From Maribacter arenosus (lineage in GTDB: Bacteria > Bacteroidota > Bacteroidia > Flavobacteriales > Flavobacteriaceae), in assembly GCF_014610845.1 (NCBI RefSeq), contig NZ_JABTCG010000001.1, positions 744,001 to 808,000 on the forward strand: a stretch of 64,000 bases of DNA, given 5' to 3'. The number at the start of each line of letters is the position of its first letter. Within the stretch, counting starts at the first letter, position 1. The notes beneath the pieces are model-generated. The model did no database searches. It was not told the origin of the DNA and saw only the letters and a list, made by a program, of their open reading frames with translations. Of this stretch, positions 53,831-63,049 are shown in pieces. Both the position numbers and the translations under genes were made by a program.

Positions 53831-53841
53831 TAGCGGGCTTT
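53818..53841. terminator. Hairpin overlapping the nth stop codon
   Basis: AAAGCCC (53818-53824) pairs with GGGCTTT (53835-53841) around the TAA of nth. The convergent 47-aa gene ends 4 bp further, so it may serve both transcripts; the T-runs are short. Confidence 0.6.
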
Positions 53842-53845
53842 GTTC

Positions 53846-53989
53846 TCAATTTAAGTTAATCTCAAACTGCATATCGTTTTGGCGAACTATACAAAGTGAC
53901 TTTGAAAAATTGGTCAAAAACTGTATTGTTTCCCGGCAGGCCATAATCGGACTGCTCTTTTTTTGGCTCTCAAAGTAAATTTTTTCCAT
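53846..53989 (-). CDS. 47-aa small protein paired with sigma factor 1
   Basis: The 47-aa protein starts MEKIYFES and has ETIQFLTNFSKSLCI in the middle. It aligns without gaps to the 47-aa protein at 55017-55160 (21 identical positions by my count), both being downstream of paralogous sigma genes. A longer in-frame reading to 54034 is less likely, since the paralogue has no such extension. There is no membrane span. A role as partner or modulator of the sigma factor is inferred from the conserved pairing. Confidence 0.65.
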   Translation of the reverse strand: MEKIYFESQKKSSPIMACRETIQFLTNFSKSLCIVRQNDMQFEINLN

Positions 53990-54058
53990 ATTGATTATAG
54001 CATTGTTATGTTTAAATAACGCAACTACAATCAAATTATTGTTTTAATGAAATAATCC

Positions 54059-54643
54059 TTATGAATTTGTAAGTACGATCTTGTTTTTATCTATGATCTT
54101 TCTAAGGTTTATCAGGGCATAACGCATTCTTCCCAAGGCTGTATTAATACTTACCCCTGTATTTTCCGAAATTTCCTTAAAACTCATATCCTTATAAATA
54201 CGCATTAATAGCACTTCCCTTTGATCATCGGGCAACTCGTCTATAATACATCTTAAATCAGAATTGATCTGATCTTTTATCAGTTGTTTCTCGGCATTTA
54301 ACTTATCATCCCCTATTACTGAGAAAATATTGAAGTCATCATTACCTTCGAACATCGGCATTCTTTTGTTCTTTCTAAAATGATCGATGATTAGATTGTG
54401 GGCAATTCGCATTACCCAAGGCAAAAACTTACCTTCCTCACTATAGGAGCCTTTTTTCAGGGTTTTGATTACTTTGATAAAGGTATCCTGAAAAATGTCT
54501 TCGGTAATATCCCTATCCAAAACTTTCGAATAGATAAAACTTGATATACGTTGATTGTGTCTATTGATTAAGATTTCCAGGGCCTTTTCATCACCACTGA
54601 TATAATCTCTTACCAGTATTGAATCTTCGATTTGTAGTTCCAT
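54059..54643 (-). CDS. ECF-type RNA polymerase sigma factor (copy 1)
   Basis: The 194-aa protein has sigma region 2 (EDIFQDTFIKVI and FLPWVMRIAHNLIIDHFRK, residues 48-90) and region 4 (LPDDQREVLLMRIYKDMSFKEISENTG, residues 136-165), with the linker typical of ECF factors and no N-terminal regions. It is an ungapped paralogue of the protein at 55276-55857, about three quarters identical by eye. Its 47-aa partner gene follows after 69 bp. No classical anti-sigma gene with a membrane span is adjacent. Confidence 0.92.
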   Translation of the reverse strand: MELQIEDSILVRDYISGDEKALEILINRHNQRISSFIYSKVLDRDITEDIFQDTFIKVIKTLKKGSYSEEGKFLPWVMRIAHNLIIDHFRKNKRMPMFEGNDDFNIFSVIGDDKLNAEKQLIKDQINSDLRCIIDELPDDQREVLLMRIYKDMSFKEISENTGVSINTALGRMRYALINLRKIIDKNKIVLTNS

Positions 54644-54962
54644 GCAGAGTGCTTTTTAAGTTTAGGGCTTCTTTTGTAAAAGCTAGATTAAAGTTATTTG
54701 GTCCTTACTTTGAGTCTCACACCGTTCATATGAAAAATGTGTTATTCTTTAATTATGACCTAAAACTAGATAAAACAGGGAGTGTGGAAAAAACTATGTT
54801 GTCAAACCCATGGATTATGATGTGAAACAATCATTTTTGATTTTCAATACAATAATTTATGCAATTGGTAGTTATGTCGATCAACTCATAGAAAGTAGCT
54901 CAAAGACCGCTTTTGGCGTAGAATACAATAAGATAGTTCCAATTAGGCGCATGCATAAAACG

Positions 54963-54997
54963 AAAAAGCCCCGATTACTAGAGTAATTAGGGCTTTT
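54963..54997 (-). terminator. Terminator after the second sigma/47-aa module
   Basis: On the minus strand AAAAGCCC pairs with GGGCTTTT, ending in five T, with extra pairs in the stem (TAATTAC/TAAT region). It lies 20 bp beyond the stop of the 47-aa gene at 55017. Confidence 0.75.
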
Positions 54998-55016
54998 CTA
55001 TAAGGTATTGGAACGT

Positions 55017-55160
55017 TTAGTTCATATTGCTTTCAAACTTAATGCCTCTAACGTCATTAATTTTCAATGATTTCGAATAGCTTAATAAAAAATCGATAGT
55101 CTCAGCTTTTGCCTTGACTATTTGACACTTGTTCTTATTCTCTACGTAAAATTTTTCCAT
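55017..55160 (-). CDS. 47-aa small protein paired with sigma factor 2
   Basis: ATG at 55160 to TAA at 55017 encodes 47 residues starting MEKFYVEN and containing ETIDFLLSYSKSLKI. It is the paralogue of the protein at 53846-53989, with equal length, shared MEK.Y.E start, shared ETI.FL...SKSL core and shared FE.N.N ending. It is short enough to be missed by standard gene finding. It lies 115 bp downstream of sigma copy 2 and just before a terminator. Function unknown; conservation after duplication supports it being real. Confidence 0.65.
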   Translation of the reverse strand: MEKFYVENKNKCQIVKAKAETIDFLLSYSKSLKINDVRGIKFESNMN

Positions 55161-55275
55161 ATCTATTTCAATATTGTTTCACTAAGAAAACGCGACATGG
55201 ATAAATATAGTAAATACGTTCGACCTAAGGTCGTTAAACTCGTCCAAATTATGGGATGTTCGACCTATGCTATGA

Positions 55276-55857
55276 TTAATTCGTTAAAACAATGTTATTC
55301 TCCTCTATGATCTTCCTTAGATTGATCAGGGCATATCGCATACGACCCAATGCGGTGTTTATACTAACTCCGGTATTCTCGGAGATTTCCTTAAAACTCA
55401 TATCCTTGAACATGCGCATAACCAATACATCGCGTTGATCTGGTGGCAATTTTTCGATAAGTAACAGCAGGTCCTCATCGATTTGGTTTTTTATGAGTTG
55501 TTTTTCGATATTCAACTTCTCATCTTGGATAACAGAGAATATATCAAATGCACTGGAGGATTCAAAAAAGGGCATTCTTCGATTTTTCCGGAAATGATCT
55601 ATTATCAGGTTATGGGCGATACGCATGACCCAGGGTAAAAACTTACCCTCTTCATTATACCTTCCTTTTTTAAGGGTTCGTATGACTTTAATAAAGGTGT
55701 CCTGAAAAATATCCTCCGTAATTTCACGATCGTTGACCTTTGAATATATAAAACTACTGAGTCGTTGGTTATGCCTGTTTATCAATGTTGCCAGAGCTCT
55801 TTCGTCTCCGTTGATATAACTTTGTATAAGTAGGGAATCTGCTATTTGAAGTTCCAT
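55276..55857 (-). CDS. ECF-type RNA polymerase sigma factor (copy 2)
   Basis: The 193-aa protein has the same layout as copy 1: region 2 with EDIFQDTFIKVI and WVMRIAHNLIIDHFRK, region 4 with LPPDQRDVLVMRMFKDMSFKEISENTG. The two differ mainly in the linker (residues 95-130) and the first 30 residues, which suggests a changed target or partner. The 115-bp gap to its 47-aa gene contains a CGACC/GGTCG mini-hairpin. Divergent from uvrA, 245 bp apart. Confidence 0.92.
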   Translation of the reverse strand: MELQIADSLLIQSYINGDERALATLINRHNQRLSSFIYSKVNDREITEDIFQDTFIKVIRTLKKGRYNEEGKFLPWVMRIAHNLIIDHFRKNRRMPFFESSSAFDIFSVIQDEKLNIEKQLIKNQIDEDLLLLIEKLPPDQRDVLVMRMFKDMSFKEISENTGVSINTALGRMRYALINLRKIIEENNIVLTN

Positions 55858-56077
55858 GTCAATTACTTTTTTGGGTTAAAACTAATGGCCCAATCCATTG
55901 GGAAAGGCCTTGTAGGTACACACTAATTTTAATAAAGTAATTGTCTTGCTATAGGCGTATTAACTTTTTGTTAGGTTCAAATATAGAAAAAATTATAGGT
56001 TATAAAAAAATAGTAGTGTAATAATCAAGAATTTAGAACCAAGACGGGCATTACTGGTAAAAGCATTCCACTTATTG

Positions 56078-56085
56078 TATCTTTG
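56078..56085 (+). promoter_or_regulatory. Probable -7 promoter box of uvrA
   Basis: TATCTTTG fits TAnnTTTG and lies 17 bp before the uvrA ATG. No clear TTTG at the -33 distance. Confidence 0.45.
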
Positions 56086-56102
56086 CCGATCTAAACAAAT
56101 AT

Positions 56103-58892
56103 ATGCCCTCTTTACAAGACATAAATCCCAAGGAAAATATTATCATCAAAGGTGCTAAACTGCACAATTTGAAGAATATTGACGTTGTGATACCCAGGAA
56201 TAAACTCGTTGTGATCACAGGCCTTTCAGGTTCCGGTAAATCCAGTTTGGCCTTTGATACGCTATATGCAGAGGGTCAAAGAAGATACGTGGAGAGTCTG
56301 TCTTCATATGCCCGACAATTTTTAGGAAAATTGAACAAACCCAAAGTAGATTATATAAAAGGAATAGCCCCTGCCATCGCCATAGAACAAAAGGTAAACT
56401 CTACAAACCCACGTTCAACCGTGGGTACCACCACTGAAATATATGACTACTTAAAATTATTGTATGCCCGCATCGGGAAGACCATTTCCCCTATATCTGG
56501 AGAGGAAGTGAAAAAGCATACGGTTACCGATGTGGTTAAGCACGTCCAGGAATTCAATGAAGATGAAAAGCTTTTGCTGTTGGCCCCTATTAACATCAAA
56601 AATGATAGAGATCCCATTAAATCACTACAATTATTATCGAAACAGGGATACGCACGAATCAAGTATAAAGGTGAGGTTATTCGCATCGATACCGCACCAG
56701 AGGATATTGGGCATACTTTTGATCTTGTCATAGACCGGATCATTACCAAAAATGACGAAGATTTTTACAATCGCTTGGCCAATGCCATTGATTCTGCCTT
56801 TTTCGAGGGTAAGGGTGAATGTATTATCGAAGAACTAGCGACAGGAAATCAAACCGTATTCAATAATAAGTTTGAAAAGGATGGAATGTCTTTTTTAGAA
56901 CCCAACGTACACCTATTCAGCTTTAACAATCCGTATGGAGCCTGTCCTAAATGTGAAGGGTATGGTGATGTTATAGGCATAGATGAGGATTTGGTCATTC
57001 CTAATACAGCGCTTTCAGTCTATGAAAATGCAATATTTCCATGGCGGGGTGAGAGTATGGGCTGGTATCGTGATGAGCTGGTAAATAATGCCTATAGATT
57101 CGATTTTCCAATACACAAGCCCTGGTTTCAACTTTCAGAGGAACAGAAACAGTTGGTTTGGGATGGTAATTCCCATTTTACTGGACTTCATCGGTTTTTT
57201 GGAATGTTGGAGGAGAAAAGCTATAAAATTCAGAATAGGGTAATGCTTTCCAGGTATCGAGGCAAGACAAAATGTATTGAATGTCGTGGTAAACGTCTGC
57301 GTAAAGAAACCAACTATGTAAAAATCGATAATAAGTCTATTTCTGATTTGGTTGAATTACCGATTAAAAACTTAGCTGTTTTTTTTACGGAACTTTCCCT
57401 AAATGAATATGATGCGCAAATTGCCAATCGATTATTGAAGGAAATCAATACCCGACTGGGTTTCTTGAAAAAAGTAGGCCTCGATTATCTTACCCTGAAT
57501 CGAAAATCGAATACGCTTTCTGGAGGTGAAAGCCAGCGGATCAACTTAGCGACCTCTCTGGGCAGTAGTCTTGTTGGCTCAATGTATATTCTGGATGAAC
57601 CAAGTATCGGATTGCATCCCAAAGACACGGAAAACCTAATTGATGTCTTAAAATCGCTTCGTGATTTGGGCAACACGGTCATCGTGGTCGAGCACGATGA
57701 GGACATCATGAAAGCTGCTGATGAAGTCATTGATATAGGTCCGGAAGCTGGGACACATGGTGGTGAAGTGGTGGCACATGGTACACTGGCCGAAATTTTG
57801 AAATCATCTTCCCTGACCGCAAGTTATTTAAATGGAACCGAAGCGATTGGGATTCCCAAAGTAAGGAGAACCTCAAAGAATTATATTGAAATCAAAGGTG
57901 CCAGGGAAAATAACCTGAAAAATATAGATGTTACCTTTCCCTTGAATATGTTGACGGTCATAACCGGGGTCTCGGGTAGTGGCAAGAGTACTTTGGTAAA
58001 AAAACTGCTCTATCCCGTGATATTAAAAGAAGTCGGCGGCTATGGTGAAAAAGCAGGCCAATTTACTTCGGTTGAAGGCAAATACCAATCGATAAAACAT
58101 GTGGAATTCGTTGACCAGAACCCCATTGGTAGGTCATCACGTTCAAATCCGGTGACCTATATAAAGGCCTATGATGATATTAGAGCCCTGTTTGCTGCCC
58201 AAAAATTGAGCAGGATAAGGGCATACCAGGCAAAACACTTTTCATTCAATGTAGATGGGGGTCGATGCGAAAAATGCAAGGGAGAAGGTGAGATTACGGT
58301 AGAGATGCAGTTTATGGCCGATGTACATTTGGAGTGTGACACTTGTGGTGGAAAACGATTTAAGAAGGAAGTGCTTGAGGTGACCTTCGAAGGTGCCAAC
58401 ATTGCCGATGTGCTCAATATGACTATTGATGATGCCATCGATTTTTTTGAAAAGCACGGGCAAACCAAAATCATTGGAAAATTGAATCCTTTACGCGCTG
58501 TAGGTCTTGGCTATGTAACATTAGGGCAATCTTCATCTACCCTTTCGGGTGGTGAAGCCCAACGGATCAAGTTGGCCTCCTTTTTAGTAAAAGGGACTAC
58601 AAAAGACAAAGCCTTGTTCATTTTTGATGAACCCACTACGGGCTTGCACTTCCACGACATCAAAAAATTATTGAAATCTTTTGATGCTTTAATTGCAAAA
58701 GGTCACTCGGTCATTGTCATAGAACATAATATTGAGTTGATTAAATGTGCCGACCATATTATTGACCTAGGGCCAGAAGGTGGCGAAAATGGAGGAAAAC
58801 TTTTGGCCAAAGGTACTCCGGAGGAGATTATACAAAGTAAATCCTCCTTTACGGCTAAATACTTGAAGGAAAAACTTTTGGCTAAAGTATAG
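56103..58892 (+). CDS. uvrA: Excinuclease ABC subunit A
   Basis: The 929-aa DNA-damage sensor of nucleotide excision repair has two ABC ATPase halves. First half: Walker A GLSGSGKSSL near residue 41, zinc text CPKCEGYG near 280 and CIECRGKRL near 395, signature LSGGESQRI near 477. Second half: GVSGSGKSTL near 625, zinc module CEKCKGEG...CDTCGGKRF near 725-750, signature LSGGEAQRIK near 815. All parts are intact. Within a few kb of nth and the photolyase-type genes, the window is rich in DNA-repair functions. Confidence 0.97.
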   Translation: MPSLQDINPKENIIIKGAKLHNLKNIDVVIPRNKLVVITGLSGSGKSSLAFDTLYAEGQRRYVESLSSYARQFLGKLNKPKVDYIKGIAPAIAIEQKVNSTNPRSTVGTTTEIYDYLKLLYARIGKTISPISGEEVKKHTVTDVVKHVQEFNEDEKLLLLAPINIKNDRDPIKSLQLLSKQGYARIKYKGEVIRIDTAPEDIGHTFDLVIDRIITKNDEDFYNRLANAIDSAFFEGKGECIIEELATGNQTVFNNKFEKDGMSFLEPNVHLFSFNNPYGACPKCEGYGDVIGIDEDLVIPNTALSVYENAIFPWRGESMGWYRDELVNNAYRFDFPIHKPWFQLSEEQKQLVWDGNSHFTGLHRFFGMLEEKSYKIQNRVMLSRYRGKTKCIECRGKRLRKETNYVKIDNKSISDLVELPIKNLAVFFTELSLNEYDAQIANRLLKEINTRLGFLKKVGLDYLTLNRKSNTLSGGESQRINLATSLGSSLVGSMYILDEPSIGLHPKDTENLIDVLKSLRDLGNTVIVVEHDEDIMKAADEVIDIGPEAGTHGGEVVAHGTLAEILKSSSLTASYLNGTEAIGIPKVRRTSKNYIEIKGARENNLKNIDVTFPLNMLTVITGVSGSGKSTLVKKLLYPVILKEVGGYGEKAGQFTSVEGKYQSIKHVEFVDQNPIGRSSRSNPVTYIKAYDDIRALFAAQKLSRIRAYQAKHFSFNVDGGRCEKCKGEGEITVEMQFMADVHLECDTCGGKRFKKEVLEVTFEGANIADVLNMTIDDAIDFFEKHGQTKIIGKLNPLRAVGLGYVTLGQSSSTLSGGEAQRIKLASFLVKGTTKDKALFIFDEPTTGLHFHDIKKLLKSFDALIAKGHSVIVIEHNIELIKCADHIIDLGPEGGENGGKLLAKGTPEEIIQSKSSFTAKYLKEKLLAKV

Positions 58893-59044
58893 ATCAATTC
58901 ATTCAAACCTATAGGGTCAACGTTCCCAATAATTCCCTAATAGCACTTACATCTATAGATATAAAAAATGAGGTCTGGGAAGATCTTTATTTTTTTGATT
59001 TTTTATATTCTTGATTATCAGCTATTTATATCGTAATATTTTTT

Positions 59045-59061
59045 TTGGCACGCTGTTTGGT
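59045..59061 (+). promoter_or_regulatory. Sigma-54-like promoter
   Basis: TTGGCAC, 5 nt, TTGGT matches the -24/-12 consensus TTGGCAC-N5-TTGCW with one changed base (G for C). It lies 73 bp before the ATG of the basic secreted protein gene. Confidence 0.55.
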
Positions 59062-59102
59062 ATGTACTAATCGAATGTAAATAGTTGCATTCGGGAATCT
59101 TG

Positions 59103-59118
59103 CCTGTCGGCAGACAGG
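59103..59118. repeat. Short palindrome in the leader
   Basis: CCTGTC (59103-59108), GGCA, GACAGG (59113-59118). GC-rich palindromes of this type are common scattered repeats in flavobacterial genomes. Here it lies in the 5' leader, 16 bp before the start codon, and could affect translation. Confidence 0.5.
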
Positions 59119-59134
59119 TTTAAAACCTTATATC

Positions 59135-60370
59135 ATGAGAAATTTAGTACTCCTTTTTACAGCCCTCGTTTTAGGTACCACTGGTATCATGGCTAGTACA
59201 GTTGAAGATAAGGTTGCAACACGCAATGCTTATAACTACAATAACTCGTTCATTTTTGTTGAGAATGGCATTACGTTTTCAGTATATCCCGATGGAGAGT
59301 TTGATTTTTATATCGATAATTATGTGTCTGGCCGTAAAAACGGTGTCACATTCAATTCTGGATATGATTATAGTCCTTATGCACAGTACGATGATTATGG
59401 TGCTGTCATACAAGTTGAGAATGTACCTATTTATTATGATCACTATGGTCGGGTAACCCAAATTGGGGATGTTGATATTCGTTATAGGAACAATAGGGTA
59501 TATCGATTGGGAGGTATGAATGTATATTACAACCATAATGGGTTCTACGATTATCATACAGGCTATATCAATATCTATAACAGACATTATGTATACAGAC
59601 CTTACCATAGGTTCTTCTTAAGACCTGCTATTGGATTCTCATTGGTGTTCAATAGACCTTACAGAAGGTATTATACCCCTTATAGATACACGTATTACAG
59701 ACCCTATAAATACAACCATAGAAGGGCTTATGCCAAAATTGGAAGGGAACATAGGTATAACAATGTTCGTCGTGAAAGAGCCTCTATCTATAGAAACGAC
59801 AAAAGAGTCGCTCAACGTGCGCACAATACCAGAGGAAATGACGGTTTACGGAACAATAGAACTGTATCGAGAAATAATCGATCCTATGCGTCCAATACCC
59901 AAAGAAGTAATGTCGTACGAAATTCAGGTACACGATCTAATCGTACCAACGGTAAAGTTGCCGGTAGAACAGCAGTTGATAGATCAAAGACCGTACAAAC
60001 AAGGTCGGTACGTAAAAACGATACTAGAGCAACTAATAACCGAACTGTTACCCAGAGAACAACTACGGTTAAATCTCCAAAGCGGAATACGGTTACTAAA
60101 AGATCAGTAACCCAAACCCCTCGAAAGACCACCGTAACGCGAAGTACAACATCATACAAAAAACCTGCCAATAAAGTACAAAGCAGGAATGTACGTAGCA
60201 GCACTACTAGAACGCAAAAATCGGTTGCTAAAAGACCTTCAACACGAAGTTCATATAAAAGGGCTACAGTGAGTAAGTCATCTTCAAAAAGCAGAAGTGT
60301 AGCCTCTAGAAGTAACAATACAAGTCGAAGCTCTAGAGCCACACAAACAAGAAGCTCTAGAAAACAGTAA
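59135..60370 (+). CDS. Secreted, very basic Arg/Ser/Thr-rich protein
   Basis: The 411-aa protein has a signal peptide (residues 1-20, ending near GIMAS). Residues 30-150 are Tyr/Asn/Gly-rich with short repeats such as NVPIYYDHYGRVTQIGDVDI. Residues 165-205 are Tyr/Arg-rich (YRPY-type repeats), and residues 205-411 are low-complexity Arg, Ser, Thr, Lys and Asn with almost no acidic residues. It is probably extracellular or cell-surface and binds an acidic polymer; that is inference. A sigma-54-like promoter and a strong terminator frame it as a single gene. Confidence 0.85.
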   Translation: MRNLVLLFTALVLGTTGIMASTVEDKVATRNAYNYNNSFIFVENGITFSVYPDGEFDFYIDNYVSGRKNGVTFNSGYDYSPYAQYDDYGAVIQVENVPIYYDHYGRVTQIGDVDIRYRNNRVYRLGGMNVYYNHNGFYDYHTGYINIYNRHYVYRPYHRFFLRPAIGFSLVFNRPYRRYYTPYRYTYYRPYKYNHRRAYAKIGREHRYNNVRRERASIYRNDKRVAQRAHNTRGNDGLRNNRTVSRNNRSYASNTQRSNVVRNSGTRSNRTNGKVAGRTAVDRSKTVQTRSVRKNDTRATNNRTVTQRTTTVKSPKRNTVTKRSVTQTPRKTTVTRSTTSYKKPANKVQSRNVRSSTTRTQKSVAKRPSTRSSYKRATVSKSSSKSRSVASRSNNTSRSSRATQTRSSRKQ

Positions 60371-60400
60371 GATAGTTTTTAGGTTGGTTAGTTGTTTAAG

Positions 60401-60435
60401 CCCTGACGCGATAGTTATCCGTCAGGGTTTTTTTT
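60401..60435 (+). terminator. Rho-independent terminator
   Basis: CCCTGACG (60401-60408) pairs with CGTCAGGG (60420-60427) and is followed by eight T. It ends the basic secreted protein transcript 30 bp after the stop. Confidence 0.9.
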
Positions 60436-60453
60436 ATAAGATTAATATTTGGT

Positions 60454-60601
60454 TTATTGATAGTTGGAGCTTCTTATATATTTTATTAAGTACTCAATTT
60501 CAACAATTTCGCCAGATTTAAATGCATCAACGGCGTCCTTGATTGAACCATCTTTCTGCACAATAATAATATCTGTATCTGAAAAAGATTAGTATTTTCA
60601 T
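60454..60601 (-). pseudogene. Small gene remnant with a possible frameshift
   Basis: The minus strand reads DTDIIIVQKDGSIKDAVDAF then KSGEIVEIEYLIKYIRSSNYQ and a stop, with convincing coding character but no start in that frame. An ATG at 60601 (MKILIF) joins it only if one T is removed from a T5 run near 60585. It would be a 48-aa protein or the tail of a larger lost gene. Family unknown. The rest of the stretch to 60850 shows no gene. Confidence 0.35.
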
Positions 60602-60850
60602 AAATTGAATGTTTTTGGATACTTTAATTTCAGAGATTATCGCAGGTTCTATTTAATAAAAGATTACCCGTAGTTGTTACCTATAGTGTGCCATCTCAAT
60701 ATGATCTTGATATGGTCGAATTTCAATCTGAATAATCATGACCAGTCCCATGTACGACAATCCAAACCCAAAAAATATCCCAAGTTGTTATTGTTTCGCA
60801 AGTTCTAATAATTATTCACTAGTATTTTTCTATTATTCCAAAATAAACAA

Positions 60851-63049
60851 TTACAAATATCTTTTTTCGGTCTTAAAATTGAAAGGTACACTTATAACCT
60901 TACCCCTGATAAAACCATATTCTTCCTCATAGTATTTATAGTTATCGACATCTAGACCAGGTCCATAATGATATATTATTCCCGATTCCCAATCAATTGT
61001 TGTTCGCAAGACGTGATCTTTTAGATTTAAAACCGGTACATATCCGAGATACGACCATAATTGAACCGGATTTCTATACCAGGTATAGTAATAATCCCTA
61101 AACTGGAAAGGTGAGAGAATCTGTGTTTTCAAAGTTCCTGTATTCATTTCAAGCATTTCCAATGCAACAAATCTTTGTTCTTCAATGGTTTTATTTACCA
61201 GTCGTACCGTAACCTTATCGTTATCTAACATCGTAATGTTACTTGTTTCATGAAGTAAATAAGGATGGCACATTAACTGCGCTTTATAAGTGTCGGCCAA
61301 CTGTCTGAGCATGCCCGCCTCAGCCATTTGGCGTGCACCAGCCAAGAAGGCCATGTCTCCTGCCAACTTATCTATGGCTATTTTTTGGTGTTGTGAAGCT
61401 GTTAACAAATTATTATTACTTGCTGAAATGGCCTTATTAGTAGCCTGCAAAGACCTTGAAAAATTCTCCGAGGATTGATTTAATAGCTGAGTTTGACGGT
61501 CAACACCCTCAGGCATAATTACATAATTCATAACCCAGTCTCCACCAATTTTATCCTTTGTTATCTCTGTTGTTGTAAGGGTTGGCCATATTAATTCAAA
61601 TTCATGTTGATATAATAATCTAAAATTTTCTGCATTAAAGCAGTAAACCAACTTTTCGTTACGCACAATTATTTTATTATCTAAAACGTAGATATTGTTT
61701 GCTGATAATTCACTACCGTCAGATAATTCTGCTTTTTGAATCAGTTTCCCCGTTGTATTATCAATAGCATATAAGTTCTTTTTTGTGGTGAAAAGCAATT
61801 GATCAGCTTTAGTTTCAATATTACTCATCACTTCACCATCATCGGTAAATACCCATTTTTTAATACCTTGAATATCAACCGAAGTAATTCTGAAAAAATT
61901 TTTTACAGTTGGGGTGTCAATCGATGATAGTACGGATTTATTATATCTGCGTTGAAACTTCATGGCCGATATTTTTTTACGGGTTAATTTTTTTGTTTCT
62001 TTATCCAATTCGATAGGTTCAACAATTAATTCAAATAGTAGCAACTGATCTTTATTGCCGGCTAACCCAACAATATTTTGGTTATTATTCTGAATACTCC
62101 ACATTTTTTTTTCACTGTTTAAATTTAATGCTGTGATTTTATTTTGATAAGGTAGATATATAGATGAGGTATCCCGGTAAATAATATAATTGAGAAGTGT
62201 ACTGTCTGTTTTTTGTTGCCAGTTCGTTTTTTGATTCTTTATATTTTTTGAAATCAAAAAATGGTCTTTCATGTATAATATATCACCATCAGTAATTATA
62301 GGCTCAAAGGATGTATTGATTCCAGGAATGGTCTCCAATAATGAAACAGAATTATTTTTCAGAGTATAAACAAAGGTTGTTCCCACAGAAAGAGTATCCT
62401 TTTCCGTGATAAAAATCATCTCTTTATTATTTGAGAATTGAACATAAATAGTGTTTTTATCTCCTTTTTGCCACACAAGTTCTCCTGTATGTTTGTTTAG
62501 AACTGATATTTTTTGATCTGATATATTGGCAAATTCATTATAGTCAACTGATAAAATGAATATATATTTATCATTTTCAAAGGTCTCAAAAACACCACTA
62601 ATATGCAGGTTGGTCTTCCAGATTAAGTCACCGTTTTCATGTTTAAGCAAAAAAACATCAATATTTGAAGGGATGAAATGATTACATTTCTTAAAAATAT
62701 TCAGGCTAAAAGGCATATTGTTCCGTCTGTATGACTTCGGACAAATGATTAGCAGGTTTTTATTGCTAAGCACCTGCATATTTGCAATGGCTGGTGGTTC
62801 AACTTTTTCAGTGGCCCTAGTAAGGCCATCACCCCTTGTAGCACCAAAAATGTTATATTCTATTCGTGCTGTATCGATAATTTTAGTATCCGGAAACTGC
62901 CACAATTCCTGATAACCGTCTGCAGTGATATTCAGGATTACTTCTTTATCAGCTTTTACAGGGGAATAGTAGCCAAACATTTTTTTAAAAGCCTGTGAAT
63001 AACCGCTGATGACTAAAAGGTTTATTAGCAAAATCAGTAATTTTTTCAT
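60851..63049 (-). CDS. Exported PQQ-like beta-propeller protein
   Basis: The 732-aa protein has a signal peptide (MKKLLILLINLLVISGYSQA) and a series of propeller blades with the PQQ-like pattern, e.g. DGYQELWQF, NGDLIWKTN, TGELVWQKG, SEKKMWSI and TGKLIQKAE, to about residue 490. A helical stretch (560-620) and a C-terminal part with Tyr/Trp follow. ATG 63049 is chosen, as it starts the signal peptide; 26 extra residues to 63127 are unlikely. No catalytic motif is seen. A scaffold or binding role is possible. Confidence 0.75.
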   Translation of the reverse strand: MKKLLILLINLLVISGYSQAFKKMFGYYSPVKADKEVILNITADGYQELWQFPDTKIIDTARIEYNIFGATRGDGLTRATEKVEPPAIANMQVLSNKNLLIICPKSYRRNNMPFSLNIFKKCNHFIPSNIDVFLLKHENGDLIWKTNLHISGVFETFENDKYIFILSVDYNEFANISDQKISVLNKHTGELVWQKGDKNTIYVQFSNNKEMIFITEKDTLSVGTTFVYTLKNNSVSLLETIPGINTSFEPIITDGDILYMKDHFLISKNIKNQKTNWQQKTDSTLLNYIIYRDTSSIYLPYQNKITALNLNSEKKMWSIQNNNQNIVGLAGNKDQLLLFELIVEPIELDKETKKLTRKKISAMKFQRRYNKSVLSSIDTPTVKNFFRITSVDIQGIKKWVFTDDGEVMSNIETKADQLLFTTKKNLYAIDNTTGKLIQKAELSDGSELSANNIYVLDNKIIVRNEKLVYCFNAENFRLLYQHEFELIWPTLTTTEITKDKIGGDWVMNYVIMPEGVDRQTQLLNQSSENFSRSLQATNKAISASNNNLLTASQHQKIAIDKLAGDMAFLAGARQMAEAGMLRQLADTYKAQLMCHPYLLHETSNITMLDNDKVTVRLVNKTIEEQRFVALEMLEMNTGTLKTQILSPFQFRDYYYTWYRNPVQLWSYLGYVPVLNLKDHVLRTTIDWESGIIYHYGPGLDVDNYKYYEEEYGFIRGKVISVPFNFKTEKRYL

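Noticed and set aside
55161-55275. Repeated GTTCGACCT near a CGACC/GGTCG mini-hairpin between sigma gene 2 and its small partner
   Set aside because: Too short to separate from chance, and no equivalent exists in the first module.
59631-60110. Alternative-frame ORF of 159 codons within the basic protein gene
   Set aside because: It arises from the low-complexity AGA/ACA repeats; the main frame has the signal peptide, promoter and terminator.
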